NCBI RefSeq assembly: GCF_016428585.1
Contig: NZ_JAELVR010000006.1
Location: 1-64,000, forward strand
Origin: Sedimentitalea arenosa
GTDB taxonomy: Bacteria; Pseudomonadota; Alphaproteobacteria; Rhodobacterales; Rhodobacteraceae
Direction of reading: 5' to 3'
Length of the DNA stretch: 64,000 nt
Under the pieces are notes generated by a model, which did no database searches, was not told the DNA's origin, and saw only the letters and a list, made by a program, of their open reading frames with translations. Of this stretch, positions 1-8,168 are shown piece by piece (the first letter of the stretch is position 1; the number at the start of each line of letters is the position of its first letter). Made by a program: the position numbers and the translations under genes.

Positions 1-55
1 AGTAGGGCTCCAGACGCGCCATCTGCGCATCCGTCAGCCAGAAAGGGTCAGACAT
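1..55 (-). CDS. IS5-type transposase, N-terminal fragment (runs off the window)
   Basis: The minus strand from position 55 reads MSDPFWLTDAQMARLEPY and then leaves the window. This matches the start of IS5-family (IS427-like) transposases, which open with a short W-L-T-D-x-Q/E-M-x-x-L helix before the DDE core. Only about 18 residues are visible, so activity cannot be judged. The IS end should lie between the start codon and the restriction operon, near the palindromes at 115-169. Confidence 0.6.
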   Translation of the reverse strand, partial: MSDPFWLTDAQMARLEPY

Positions 56-114
56 ATCACCGCTCCGTTTTCGTAGCCGCGAACCACGCAAACCGACCAA
101 AATCAATGGGTCCT

Positions 115-169
115 GAGCCTAGGCTCTTGGTTAAAAGGGCCTCCAGGGTCTATTGCGCAATAGACCCTG
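115..169. repeat. Two palindromes beside the IS end (12 bp and 26 bp)
   Basis: GAGCCTAGGCTC at 115-126 is a perfect 12-bp palindrome. Positions 144-169 form a perfect 26-bp palindrome whose left arm is CAGGGTCTATTGC. Both lie in the 224-bp gap between the transposase start and the mcrC-like stop. The first could belong to the IS terminus or its CTAG-type target. The second could be an operator, a bidirectional terminator for the restriction operon, or IS-derived. No T-run follows it. Confidence 0.5.
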
Positions 170-279
170 ACAACAAACTCTGTGGGATCATCCAATATTC
201 GTCCCGATAGTTGCAGATTGCCTGCTGGTCTGGCTGCCCCTGACGGACATCTAGAAGGTTGATCAAAATCGTGCAAAAC

Positions 280-1530
280 TCAGGGAGAGAAGAGCGCTAT
301 CTTTTGACCTTCGGTATAAGCGCGCAGAACACTAACCATATCAAGATAATGACATTCGATGGAGGGGAATCCGGAAGCTATACTGCCATCACGATGATAC
401 ATTTCTACTGTAGTGAAGATTGCAGTTTCTCCCATTCTTGATGGGAATACGAAACATCCTTTCACTGCTTCGCCCGATGCGACGCTTGAGAGGGCAATGT
501 CATAAAAGAACTGCTTGATGATGTCAGGTAGGCCGGGAGCATTTCCAAGATACGTGGCATCGTAGTATTTTGCGTCGACCACATGAAGGGTTCCGGATGA
601 GTCCCGAAGAACGATATCCGTCTGCAATCCCCTATCTTGCACCGATAGACCGCCATCATTCCGCCGATAGGCAGGGCGCGGCAAACGACTGTTCCATCCC
701 GCTTCCACACCCCGTAGAACCTGCCGTAGCATGTGTTCCCAAACCGTATGGAAGTCCTCGACGCCATAATACGTTTCTCCCGCGCGCGTGGCGGAATCGT
801 TGACAAGGTACGAAATAAGCCCATTGGCCAAGAAAATAGCTCTGCTAGCATAGAGTTCAGGTAAGAGCAGCCGAAGGTGAGTTGCCCAGAGTGTTCTTGG
901 CAACCGGGGCTGTGAGTAGCGCTTAAGTTCGTCCTGGCGGCCGATAAGCCCGTCAATCCACCAGCCGTGCTGGCGGGCGATTTCCAGCAACACGGCAGCC
1001 TGAATCTGTGCCAGCAAGGAATCGTGCGAATCCTTCGTTCGTGTCGTCCGGATGTCCTCATAGACAACGCTGCCATCGGAGCCGACATAAGACTGCTCGC
1101 GTATAACAGTTCGCGGCCAGTCAGGCTTGCCGGAAGTACGCGATCGATGACGCGAGCGTTCCGAGAAAATGCCATAGAGCAGGAAGTCCTTGGCCAGGTC
1201 CGCGACCACTGCAAGGCGTCCGGTATCGCCTTCGCCACCTGTGGCAACGCCGAGCCTATCTGTCATGTCCCGCCCGAAACGGGCGAGAGCGCGCATCGTA
1301 AGGCGAGCGGTTATTAGGTCTCGCTCAGCGATGCCGGTATAGGACTTGCGCGGAAGGAAAACGAATGAGCGTTCTTCAGAGACTCCTGCCAGTCCGCAAA
1401 ACTGTAATGCAGACCGACCGGCCTTTACCCCGATGCGTGTGGACCGCAGTTCTGATGCCAGTTCGGGATGTTCATCAGCGATTTGCGAGAAGTCGGTCCG
1501 GTCCTGAAGAATGTGTGGGGCGGCGCTCAT
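280..1530 (-). CDS. McrC/LlaJI.R2-like restriction subunit (PD-(D/E)xK nuclease)
   Basis: A 416-residue protein that is probably the nuclease subunit of a two-component McrBC/LlaJI-type restriction enzyme. The C-terminal third has a PD-(D/E)xK core: TDIVL with D305, then VVDAKYY with D319 and K321. In this class the McrC-like subunit cuts DNA after an AAA+ GTPase partner translocates it. It starts 2 bp after the stop of the McrB-like gene and is the last gene of the operon. Its base composition looks less GC-rich than the genes right of 13 kb, consistent with transfer. The family call (LlaJI/McrC) is from motif and context. Confidence 0.8.
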   Translation of the reverse strand: MSAAPHILQDRTDFSQIADEHPELASELRSTRIGVKAGRSALQFCGLAGVSEERSFVFLPRKSYTGIAERDLITARLTMRALARFGRDMTDRLGVATGGEGDTGRLAVVADLAKDFLLYGIFSERSRHRSRTSGKPDWPRTVIREQSYVGSDGSVVYEDIRTTRTKDSHDSLLAQIQAAVLLEIARQHGWWIDGLIGRQDELKRYSQPRLPRTLWATHLRLLLPELYASRAIFLANGLISYLVNDSATRAGETYYGVEDFHTVWEHMLRQVLRGVEAGWNSRLPRPAYRRNDGGLSVQDRGLQTDIVLRDSSGTLHVVDAKYYDATYLGNAPGLPDIIKQFFYDIALSSVASGEAVKGCFVFPSRMGETAIFTTVEMYHRDGSIASGFPSIECHYLDMVSVLRAYTEGQKIALFSP

Positions 1531-1532
1531 CG

Positions 1533-3074
1533 TTACGTCCCACTTGCGGGCTCTCCTCCGCTAAATTTTGCGAGAAGGGCGTCGGAAAAAATCCGCTGCG
1601 AGGCTGCAACACGCGCCGAGATTTCTCCAAAAGTCTTCACGGCAGAGACATCAAAGACTTTTTCACGTCCATGATGCCGAAGCAGATCATCCCAAAGGTA
1701 AATCAGAACCTTCCCAGGTACGAGACTGGAGCGGGCAAGATCCTCTGCTGTGACAAACCAAGGCCCGAGCAGCCGGTCTTCTGCAATATCAAGTTGCTCT
1801 GTGAGATGGTCATTCATTGTCTTGGCGAAAACGTGCCAAGGCACCGTTTGGATCGACCCATCGCCCATAACAATGTCCAGTGTCCCGTTGGGGGCGGCTG
1901 AGTAGTCAATGGGCACATATTCCTGACGCCAGCGGCGCCGGAAGGCGGTATCTATTGGGTACACGCCTTGATCTGCGCTGTTCATGGTTGCCAGCAACCA
2001 GAGATTTGACGGCAAGGACACACGGTCGATTTCGCGGTCAAGGCTGGTCGAGAGCCATGCCTTGAACTCTGGTGTCGGGAAATCAACATCATATTTGCCT
2101 GCTCCAACCCCATCTCTATCGAGTAAAAGAAAGAGATCACCAAACACGGCTGCAGCGGGCGCGCGGTTTAGTTCTTCAATGACCAGATAGTTTTCGCGAT
2201 CAGGCTGTGCGAGGGCGTTGCGAAGCGCCAAGGCGAACGGACCGGGCGAGAAAGAATATGTGACACGGTCTTCCTGCATCACCGGCTTCAAAGCGCCGAC
2301 AAAGTCGCTGTTCTGCATGTCAGGATGAAACACTGTGCGAACGCAGAGTTTCCCATCGACCATGGCATCCACGGTGTGTGTCTTGCCGGTTCCGGGTGCG
2401 CCGTAGAAAATAACGTTCTCACCACCCGTTAGCGCAGTCGGCGTGACCGCGGTCGGTGTTTCCTCACCGGGCAACGCCCCTGTGCCAGCCCCTTCGACAA
2501 CATGGAGATGCGCCATGTTCTCTACGTAGTAGTGAAGAAACTCAGGCCGGAAACAACAGACGTAGCGTCCCTTGGCGTCTTGCGATCGAGCAAAGCCGAA
2601 CCGAAAAGCTCCGGCGATAGCCTCGATATGGACGTAGGCCGACGTTGGATTCGCATGTCCCTGATAAGCTGCTGCGTCCCATGCGCAAATCACGACCTCA
2701 TCGTCATCAAGGCAATAGAACCCAAGGAGTAAACACCGATGTGAACCAGCCTTGTCCAGTTCAAAGTCTGCCTGATGTTCTGCGTAATCACGCGTAATCT
2801 GAATGCGTTTCTCGTGCGGTCTGTCACGCGCCGAATCAGCAAGATTGGGGAAGATGTACACTTCCAACGTGTAGGATGCGCCGGGTGTTTGGCTTTCGGC
2901 TGTAAATTTAACGAATCTGACGCGCGGTGCTGGCGGTTCATGCCTGTAGATGTTTGCTGTCCATCCCCAGGCCGTTAGGGCGCGTTCAAGGATTTGTTCG
3001 CGCTTATCGATGTCAGGATGCGCTGGGTCATCCCCCTCCACCACTTCTCCCAACGCGGTCGACTGGTACTTCAT
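1533..3074 (-). CDS. McrB/LlaJI.R1-like AAA+ GTPase restriction subunit
   Basis: A 513-residue motor subunit of the restriction complex. Residues 1-190 form an N-terminal domain expected to bind the target DNA. The AAA+ module follows: Walker A GAPGTGKTHT at 225-234, Walker B YLVIEELNRA around 296-305, and MNSAD at 364-368, equivalent to the MNTAD GTP-specificity signature of McrB. Its ATG overlaps the TGA of the upstream methyltransferase (ATGA), so translation is probably coupled. The nuclease partner follows directly. Confidence 0.87.
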   Translation of the reverse strand: MKYQSTALGEVVEGDDPAHPDIDKREQILERALTAWGWTANIYRHEPPAPRVRFVKFTAESQTPGASYTLEVYIFPNLADSARDRPHEKRIQITRDYAEHQADFELDKAGSHRCLLLGFYCLDDDEVVICAWDAAAYQGHANPTSAYVHIEAIAGAFRFGFARSQDAKGRYVCCFRPEFLHYYVENMAHLHVVEGAGTGALPGEETPTAVTPTALTGGENVIFYGAPGTGKTHTVDAMVDGKLCVRTVFHPDMQNSDFVGALKPVMQEDRVTYSFSPGPFALALRNALAQPDRENYLVIEELNRAPAAAVFGDLFLLLDRDGVGAGKYDVDFPTPEFKAWLSTSLDREIDRVSLPSNLWLLATMNSADQGVYPIDTAFRRRWRQEYVPIDYSAAPNGTLDIVMGDGSIQTVPWHVFAKTMNDHLTEQLDIAEDRLLGPWFVTAEDLARSSLVPGKVLIYLWDDLLRHHGREKVFDVSAVKTFGEISARVAASQRIFSDALLAKFSGGEPASGT

Positions 3075-4552
3075 TGTTCCTCGTTTCTCGTCTGCTCTTT
3101 TTTGGTTGCTTGTGGCAGAGTCTCGCCAAAGTTGGGAGAAACTGCCGAAAAATCATAAGAATGCACAACTGTTCCGGAGTTCAGTTTTGTCTTTACAAAG
3201 TGGCGGCGACGCGACCACATGGATTTAATTTTCGGGAGGGCAGCATCGAGCAAAGCGGAAAGCGAAGGCGAAACCGGAAAATCAAGGATATTGGAACGCG
3301 TTACATGAAAGCCGTCTCCTACGCTGCGCCAGTATTGAAGAAAGACATCTGAAGTGATGATGCCGAGGCAACGATAGAAATCCTCCCGGTTGCGGAAGGA
3401 GAACTCCTGCACCCCACTACCGGCTTCACCGCGCACAGAAATGTAGTTTCTTGCCACGCTGCCGACAAAGAGCGTTTGGTTTCCTTTGTTATCAAGCAGA
3501 TCGCCGAGGCGGTGGGAGAAACCCTGCCCCTGCAAGTATAGCGCCATTGCCTCCGACGCAGGCCGAATAAACTGGTCACTTAGCTGATAGCGTGTCACAT
3601 CGTGAAATCTTGCCGGACCGGCGAGCAAGGTCGCACGATCCGCAGCAGACCAGCGATACAAAGGTGACGAGTAGAGACAGTGCTCTGCACTTGAAAAGGC
3701 GGAAAGGATCGTACAGCGCTGGCTGTTCGCCTTATTTGTGTTGGAACTTTGCGGCTTGCCGGATTTGAAAAGTGTGTCGGGGATGTTGTCAAAGTGGCTC
3801 GCAAAAACGGTGTAGCGGCCAGCACGCATCTTCTCTCTCAATATCGAGTAATCGCGACTGAACGCGATCGAGAGAGGGAGGATGAAATGTATGGCCGCGA
3901 GCGGGGACGCAACTTCAAGACAGCGATCCAAAAAATCAGCGTAGGTGTTCTTCCAAGCCGCCCCTTTAGGGTTGGATACAAAGGGAGGATTTCCAAAAAC
4001 AATCACAGGACGAGCAGATTTTACCCCGGCATAGTTTAGAAAATCGGTATGTTCAAAAGACGGTGTGAAGTAGTCTGCTCCTAAAGCGGCATTGATCAAA
4101 TCGAACTGACTTTTTGCATAATCAAGAGCAGAGGAATTGAAGTCCACCATATGCAAATCGAGGTCGCGCATCACCTCTACCGGCACACCAAGATCGAGCA
4201 GCTTAGCAAGCAGAGCATAGACGAGTACGCCAGAACCGCACGAAGGTTCGATCAAGCGATTCTGCCGAACAAATGCGATAGCTTGCTCGGGGCGTGATAT
4301 TCCACCCACGTCAAAATACTGGTTCCAGAAGAACTGCGCGACATCGACAGGGGTATAGTAAGAGCCGGATTGCTTACGTGCGTGTTCCGACTTGCATGGT
4401 GTGTAGTATGCAAGATCGCGCTCATCTTTTTCAGCTTGAGGCAGGACGCGATCCAGTAAGTATTTTGCGGCATCCGAAAGCGCCTGCCCGGACAAGAGAA
4501 AGTCCGCAGCCTGCTCGCTTTCTTTTGGACGTGACACCGCGATATTCATCAT
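3071..4552 (-). CDS. Adenine-type DNA methyltransferase (N6-A, NPPF motif)
   Basis: A modification enzyme of about 493 residues. An IEPSCGSG SAM-binding motif near residue 101 and the catalytic NPPF tetrapeptide near residue 188 place it with N6-adenine methyltransferases of the Eco57I/TaqI kind. A longer frame opens at a TTG at 4597. The ATG at 4552 is preferred because it overlaps the TGA of the upstream m5C methyltransferase (ATGA). The stop overlaps the McrB-like start the same way. Described LlaJI systems use two m5C enzymes, so this m6A-type partner is a departure. The modified base is inferred from the motif. Confidence 0.82.
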   Translation of the reverse strand: MMNIAVSRPKESEQAADFLLSGQALSDAAKYLLDRVLPQAEKDERDLAYYTPCKSEHARKQSGSYYTPVDVAQFFWNQYFDVGGISRPEQAIAFVRQNRLIEPSCGSGVLVYALLAKLLDLGVPVEVMRDLDLHMVDFNSSALDYAKSQFDLINAALGADYFTPSFEHTDFLNYAGVKSARPVIVFGNPPFVSNPKGAAWKNTYADFLDRCLEVASPLAAIHFILPLSIAFSRDYSILREKMRAGRYTVFASHFDNIPDTLFKSGKPQSSNTNKANSQRCTILSAFSSAEHCLYSSPLYRWSAADRATLLAGPARFHDVTRYQLSDQFIRPASEAMALYLQGQGFSHRLGDLLDNKGNQTLFVGSVARNYISVRGEAGSGVQEFSFRNREDFYRCLGIITSDVFLQYWRSVGDGFHVTRSNILDFPVSPSLSALLDAALPKIKSMWSRRRHFVKTKLNSGTVVHSYDFSAVSPNFGETLPQATKKEQTRNEEQ

Positions 4553-5583
4553 AAATTCTCGATAAGATGAGCAACCATTTTTTCGCCGAGGAGGCAAGGA
4601 ACCGCATTTCCAATTTGCTTTTGGATGGATCGACGATTTCCGGCAAACTTATAACCATCAGGAAATGTCTGGATTGCGGCTATCTCCGGCACCCGAAGGC
4701 GACGATTATCCCAATGAAAGGGTCCAACCCAAGGACCTGGTTGTGCTGCTATCGTAATCGATGGTAAGTCGGGATGCAGCTTCTGGAGGAAGTTCCAAAA
4801 CCGTCCTCCAGGCCGAAACGTTCTGCCATCGTAGTTATTGAGCTTAGAAAGGGCTATGTAGTTCTTCCCTGCCGGAACATGAACAAGTTCATGATAGTAA
4901 GTGCCCGATGAAGCATCTTCCTGTGGCTCTGAATATTTCTCTGCGGCAAACTTCTTGATGAACGTTCCGACCCCAACATAAGGATCGAATCCATTCATTA
5001 GATCAGGTTTCGATGGGTCGCTATGCGTTTGATGAGGCTCAGGGATGGCATGTATGGCTCCCTTCACGCCAAAGACAAACACGCGCTTCCGCTTCTGAGG
5101 CACACCGAAATCTGCCGAGTTCGCTCGAAAAACGGTACAGGAATATCCGAGACCCCGCGCCTCTGAGACAAAGCGTTCAAAAGTGGGTAGATTGGTCGGA
5201 TGACGGATACTCTCTACATTCTCGAACAGGAACCCATTCGGTTGTAGTTCGTTCACTGCTCTCAGAAATTGACCTAGCATATTACGAGGGTCTTCATCGA
5301 TAAGGCGATTATCGTTTTTTACCCAATAGCCATTCTTCGAGAATGGCTGGCACGGAGGACCACCGATCAGAATTTTGTCGGAGCCATCACGCCAATCCGT
5401 GAAGTCAACATTTCTTATGTCATCTTCGATTACCGAAGACTCGTGGCCACTGATATTATTGAGTCGAAGAGTTTCAGCAGCATCGGGGTCATTCTCGACG
5501 CAGGCTATGATCTCCGCGCCAGCGTTGATTGCGCCGATGTCCAAGCCTCCTGCGCCAGAGAACAAGCTAATGCAATTGACCAC
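4549..5583 (-). CDS. DNA (cytosine-5) methyltransferase
   Basis: A 344-residue C5-cytosine methyltransferase with the classic ordered motifs: I (FSGAGGLD, 8-15), IV (GGPPCQPFS, 74-82, catalytic C78), VI (FENVES), VIII (QKRKRVF) and X (QIGNAV near the C terminus). The start is GTG, with AAAGGAG seven bases upstream. It is the first gene of the operon and would protect host DNA from the McrBC-like nuclease. Having two methyltransferases of different chemistry suggests an asymmetric recognition site with a different base modified on each strand. This is inferred. Confidence 0.93.
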   Translation of the reverse strand: MVNCISLFSGAGGLDIGAINAGAEIIACVENDPDAAETLRLNNISGHESSVIEDDIRNVDFTDWRDGSDKILIGGPPCQPFSKNGYWVKNDNRLIDEDPRNMLGQFLRAVNELQPNGFLFENVESIRHPTNLPTFERFVSEARGLGYSCTVFRANSADFGVPQKRKRVFVFGVKGAIHAIPEPHQTHSDPSKPDLMNGFDPYVGVGTFIKKFAAEKYSEPQEDASSGTYYHELVHVPAGKNYIALSKLNNYDGRTFRPGGRFWNFLQKLHPDLPSITIAAQPGPWVGPFHWDNRRLRVPEIAAIQTFPDGYKFAGNRRSIQKQIGNAVPCLLGEKMVAHLIENL

Positions 5584-5770
5584 TGTCTGCTCCTTTCACG
5601 CCGCTTAGCGCGACCGTTCGTTCTTGTCTTCCAGTTAGGCGGCCAGACAGCGCTGCCTTGCCGACGGGGTGTCCTGTGTACTCGATTCGAGCACCAACCT
5701 TGGACCATGAGGGTAGTTACATATCGTGGCTCGCGCATCAGAAAATTACCAGATATAGCGATTTATCCAC

Positions 5771-5790
5771 ATATGTTCTTTATATGTTCT
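5771..5790 (-). promoter_or_regulatory. Tandem AGAACATAT repeats upstream of the restriction operon
   Basis: On the minus strand AGAACATAT occurs twice, 11 bp apart (one helical turn), about 190-210 bp upstream of the m5C methyltransferase start, in an AT-rich tract. The spacing fits a dimeric regulator on one DNA face. No controller (C) protein gene is visible, so the binding factor is unknown and the role is inferred. Confidence 0.4.
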
Positions 5791-5887
5791 CATACACTTG
5801 GTCCGTTGGCAAGTAGTTATCGAGAGGGCAGTCGCCGACATCTACCTCGGTGGAGGCGTGTCTAGCGGTGCGGCTTCTGACGTCCAT

Positions 5888-6324
5888 CCAAGGCGGCGCG
5901 AGCCTTGGCCGTGATCCATCTTCGGCAAGATGGCGGCATGCAATCCGCGCGGGGTTGATCAGGGTTCCAAGGGGCTCGAAGGCTCCATGGTCGATGGGAT
6001 GGTTCTAAGGAAGGGCAGCGCGAAAGCTCCCTTCGGTTGGTCTCGATGAAGTCGTCTCCATGAAATGGTCTGGATGAAGTCCTCATGGGGGTATCGGGGG
6101 AGCAGGAACGCGCCCCTGATTGGTGATGCAACGGCCATACGGTGCGAGTGGGTTTCAAGGGGCGCGATAGCCCCTGATCCTCCAGAAGGGATCGATGGGT
6201 GCAGGGAGAGCGAAGTCTCCCGCGAGTGATTGAACGGCGATACGTTCTGCTGGCTCTGAAATGGGTTCAATACCCTGAAAGAGCCACAGGCCGGGGGTTC
6301 CACAGGGGCGCGCAGCGGGCCCCT
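5888..6324. repeat. Array of seven short hairpins, several with GCGAAA-like loops
   Basis: Perfect or near-perfect stems occur at 5888-5908 (CCAAGGC, loop GGCGCGA), 5971-5986 (GGGGC, loop TCGAAG), 6010-6034 (GAAGGG/AGC, loop GCGAAA), 6093-6120 (ATCGGGGG), 6158-6175 (AGGGGC, loop GCGATA), 6204-6221 (GGGAGA, loop GCGAAG) and 6304-6324 (AGGGGC, loop GCGCAGCG). Stems differ while loops are similar, so structure rather than sequence seems conserved. No T-runs follow, so they are not ordinary terminators. Confidence 0.6.
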
Positions 6325-6334
6325 TGGCAAGAAG

Positions 6335-6478
6335 GTTTTGTACTACAAAACACATCTTGCGGTTCACCGAATTTGGGCAAATCGAGCGTAGTACACAAAC
6401 AGGGAAAACAGCCGCAACGGTTTGTACTACAAAGCGAAGACGCCTAGCCTACGGGGGTCTATCAATTTTGTACTACAG
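6335..6478. promoter_or_regulatory. Four TTGTACTAC-type sites (operator or iteron cluster)
   Basis: GTTTTGTACTACAAAAC at 6335-6351 is a 17-bp palindrome around a central C. TTTGTACTACAAA at 6421-6433 is a shorter copy. TTTTGTACTACAG at 6466-6478 is a half-conserved copy. An inverted variant (GTAGTACACAAAC) lies at 6388-6400. The cluster ends about 100 bp before the cREC gene, so it may be the operator of that promoter, or a set of replication/partition iterons. No rep or par gene is visible. Confidence 0.5.
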
Positions 6479-6576
6479 TCGGGCTGTGTCAGGAACAGTG
6501 GTTTGCTGCGCTGCGCAAGAAGCCATGCAGACGCTTTCCTATATGGAAACCGAGATCAGTTGCTGAAGCGGGACAT

Positions 6577-6882
6577 ATGAAGGTCTTTCTGGATGATACG
6601 CGGGCCACACCCGAGGGCTGGGAGCGCGTGTACCGTGTGAGCGAAGCCATCGAGCTTCTGCGGACAGGCGCGGTTGAGCTTATCAGCCTCGATTATCATC
6701 TAGGCGATGCAGAGCAAGGCACCGGTCTCGATGTTCTGCTGTGGATCGAACAGGCCGTGCGGGACAGTGACTTCTGCCCTCCAGTCATCCGCGTGCATAG
6801 CGATCATCGCCGTGGACGTGCTCAGATGCTGGAGAAGTTGGATGTGATCCAGCACAGCGTTCATAAGTCTCGAAATCAGTAG
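6577..6882 (+). CDS. Cyclic-phosphate processing receiver (cREC) domain protein
   Basis: A 101-residue single-domain protein with a receiver-like fold. MKVFLDDTR gives the acidic pair D6/D7, SLDYHLG carries D39 at the phosphoacceptor position, and VIRVHSDH is the H-S signature of cREC domains. These are predicted to act on cyclic nucleotide phosphates in mobile-element and nucleotide-signalling contexts. It is the only plus-strand gene here, converges on the phosphatase-like gene, and has four TTGTACTAC sites upstream. A GCGGGA run before ATG may serve as ribosome-binding site. Substrate unknown. Confidence 0.7.
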   Translation: MKVFLDDTRATPEGWERVYRVSEAIELLRTGAVELISLDYHLGDAEQGTGLDVLLWIEQAVRDSDFCPPVIRVHSDHRRGRAQMLEKLDVIQHSVHKSRNQ

Positions 6883-6918
6883 CGGCTCAATACGCTCGAC
6901 ATATGCTTAGAGCAAAGT

Positions 6919-7278
6919 TCATTGCACCGCCGAATCTTGAATTCGGGGCTCGACCTTTTCTTTCAATAGCGCAACTAATTCAGGATCGCCCCGTTCATAT
7001 TCGTCAGGGATATGAAGCGTGATGATGCGGTTATCGGGCGGGCGTTGCTTGTACTTTTTCCTGATCCGCTCGCGATGGTGCGTTTCCATTGCGAATATCC
7101 AATCAGCACTCGCCACAAGTTCTTTGGTTAGCGGCCTTGGCGCGCTCGCGTCTGTACCAGCAGACACTGCTTGGATTCCTGGATAGTCCTTGAACACATC
7201 CTCGGCGGTCGGGCTGCGTAGCTTGTTAGCAGTGCAGACGAACAGCACAAGCAGCGGTTTTTTGCTATCGGGGCTCAT
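6919..7278 (-). CDS. Low-molecular-weight protein-tyrosine-phosphatase-like protein
   Basis: A 119-residue protein with the P-loop VCTANKLRS: C15 and R21 form CX5R, as in LMW tyrosine phosphatases and arsenate reductases. The usual C-terminal DPY general-acid motif is replaced by an HIPDEYERGDPEL stretch, so catalysis may differ. Similar short forms are found in bacterial accessory regions and are annotated as predicted protein tyrosine phosphatases. The ATG overlaps the TGA of the upstream unknown gene by one base (TGATG), so the two are co-translated. Confidence 0.72.
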   Translation of the reverse strand: MSPDSKKPLLVLFVCTANKLRSPTAEDVFKDYPGIQAVSAGTDASAPRPLTKELVASADWIFAMETHHRERIRKKYKQRPPDNRIITLHIPDEYERGDPELVALLKEKVEPRIQDSAVQ

Positions 7279-8138
7279 CAGAGGCCCTCCATTCCTAAAT
7301 CCCCGAGAATATCGGGACTGAGCATCCTATGCGGCGGCCTGATAATTGCCGTTTCAATGGATTCGAATGCATCCTCCGTCCTGATCGCGGTGAACGGGTA
7401 ACTGTCATGGGGACCCGCGCCCGCAATGCCCATCATCGCCCCGCGCAGCCGCCTGACGGGCTCGCCATCGCCAGGTATGGGGTTCACAGACCAGGCGGTG
7501 TACATCTTGCAGCCTTGGGTTTCGCGGGTGAACCCCAACAGCACGATGTTTCCTCCAACATAGAGGACGCCGCCATCATCGCTCTGTTTGACCTTCAGAT
7601 CGGTCGAGTCCGGGTCGGTATAGTCCTGCTCTTCCGTGAAGCTGGTGAAGCCGCCGGATGTGCTGATCTTTAGACGCGAGACAAGGACGCGCTCTTTTCG
7701 CAGCGCCGGAATGCTCCAGGCGGGCCGGAATATCCGGTAGTTGCCATCAAGGTCTGACAGGTCCTTGGCGAGCGGCCTAGCAAACTGCACGCTGTACTGC
7801 GCGGCAAAGCTCGCAAGACCTGGCGGCAAGCCTTCATCCGGTCTGAACAAATCCGTGCGCGGTTGTGCTGTGCGCTCGAAGAATTCATAGATCGCTTGCT
7901 TTTTGTGGGCGCGTGCATTGAGCAGTGAATCCGGCCCACCATCATGCCAGCGCTTGAGCGTGCCATCATCGATAACGCTGCGCGCCTTATCCGCGACTTG
8001 CCGGATCGTCTCCAGTGCCCGCTTGTCATCATTGATCATCGCAGCAAGGCGCTGCGCGGGGAATCCGTGCGCTCTCAAGACCTGATCAAGGGCCTGCCAG
8101 AGGTCTTTGTGCTGTTTTGTTGTGCCCTGCCACGGCAT
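7278..8138 (-). CDS. Hypothetical protein, co-translated with the phosphatase-like gene
   Basis: A 286-residue protein I do not recognise. The ATG at 8138 is chosen because GGAGG lies six bases upstream; the frame stays open further but that part runs through the promoter region and has no protein character. The N-terminal 100 residues are helical and charged, starting MPWQGTTKQHKDLWQAL. The C-terminal half is mixed beta (VLVSRLKISTSGGFTSF, GGVLYVGGNIVLLGF). No signal peptide or membrane segment. It probably works with the LMW-phosphatase-like protein. Confidence 0.6.
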   Translation of the reverse strand: MPWQGTTKQHKDLWQALDQVLRAHGFPAQRLAAMINDDKRALETIRQVADKARSVIDDGTLKRWHDGGPDSLLNARAHKKQAIYEFFERTAQPRTDLFRPDEGLPPGLASFAAQYSVQFARPLAKDLSDLDGNYRIFRPAWSIPALRKERVLVSRLKISTSGGFTSFTEEQDYTDPDSTDLKVKQSDDGGVLYVGGNIVLLGFTRETQGCKMYTAWSVNPIPGDGEPVRRLRGAMMGIAGAGPHDSYPFTAIRTEDAFESIETAIIRPPHRMLSPDILGDLGMEGL

Positions 8139-8168
8139 GGCGACCTCCAAATTCCAGCGCCCCATCAG

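Larger units (their letters stand above)
5584..6576. other. Gene-free stretch of about 1 kb
   Basis: No credible coding sequence is seen between the m5C methyltransferase start and the cREC gene. The left part is AT-rich and should hold the promoter of the restriction operon. The middle (5888-6324) is a series of short hairpins. The right part (6335-6478) has four copies of a TTGTACTAC-type site. Open frames here have no recognisable protein features and mostly translate the hairpins. Confidence 0.65.

Noticed and set aside
5888-6324. CRISPR array
   Set aside because: The hairpins have different stems and irregular spacing, and there are no identical direct repeats with unique spacers or cas genes.
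5959-6330. Minus-strand open frame over the hairpin array
   Set aside because: The translation simply follows the hairpins, with no ribosome-binding site and no protein features.
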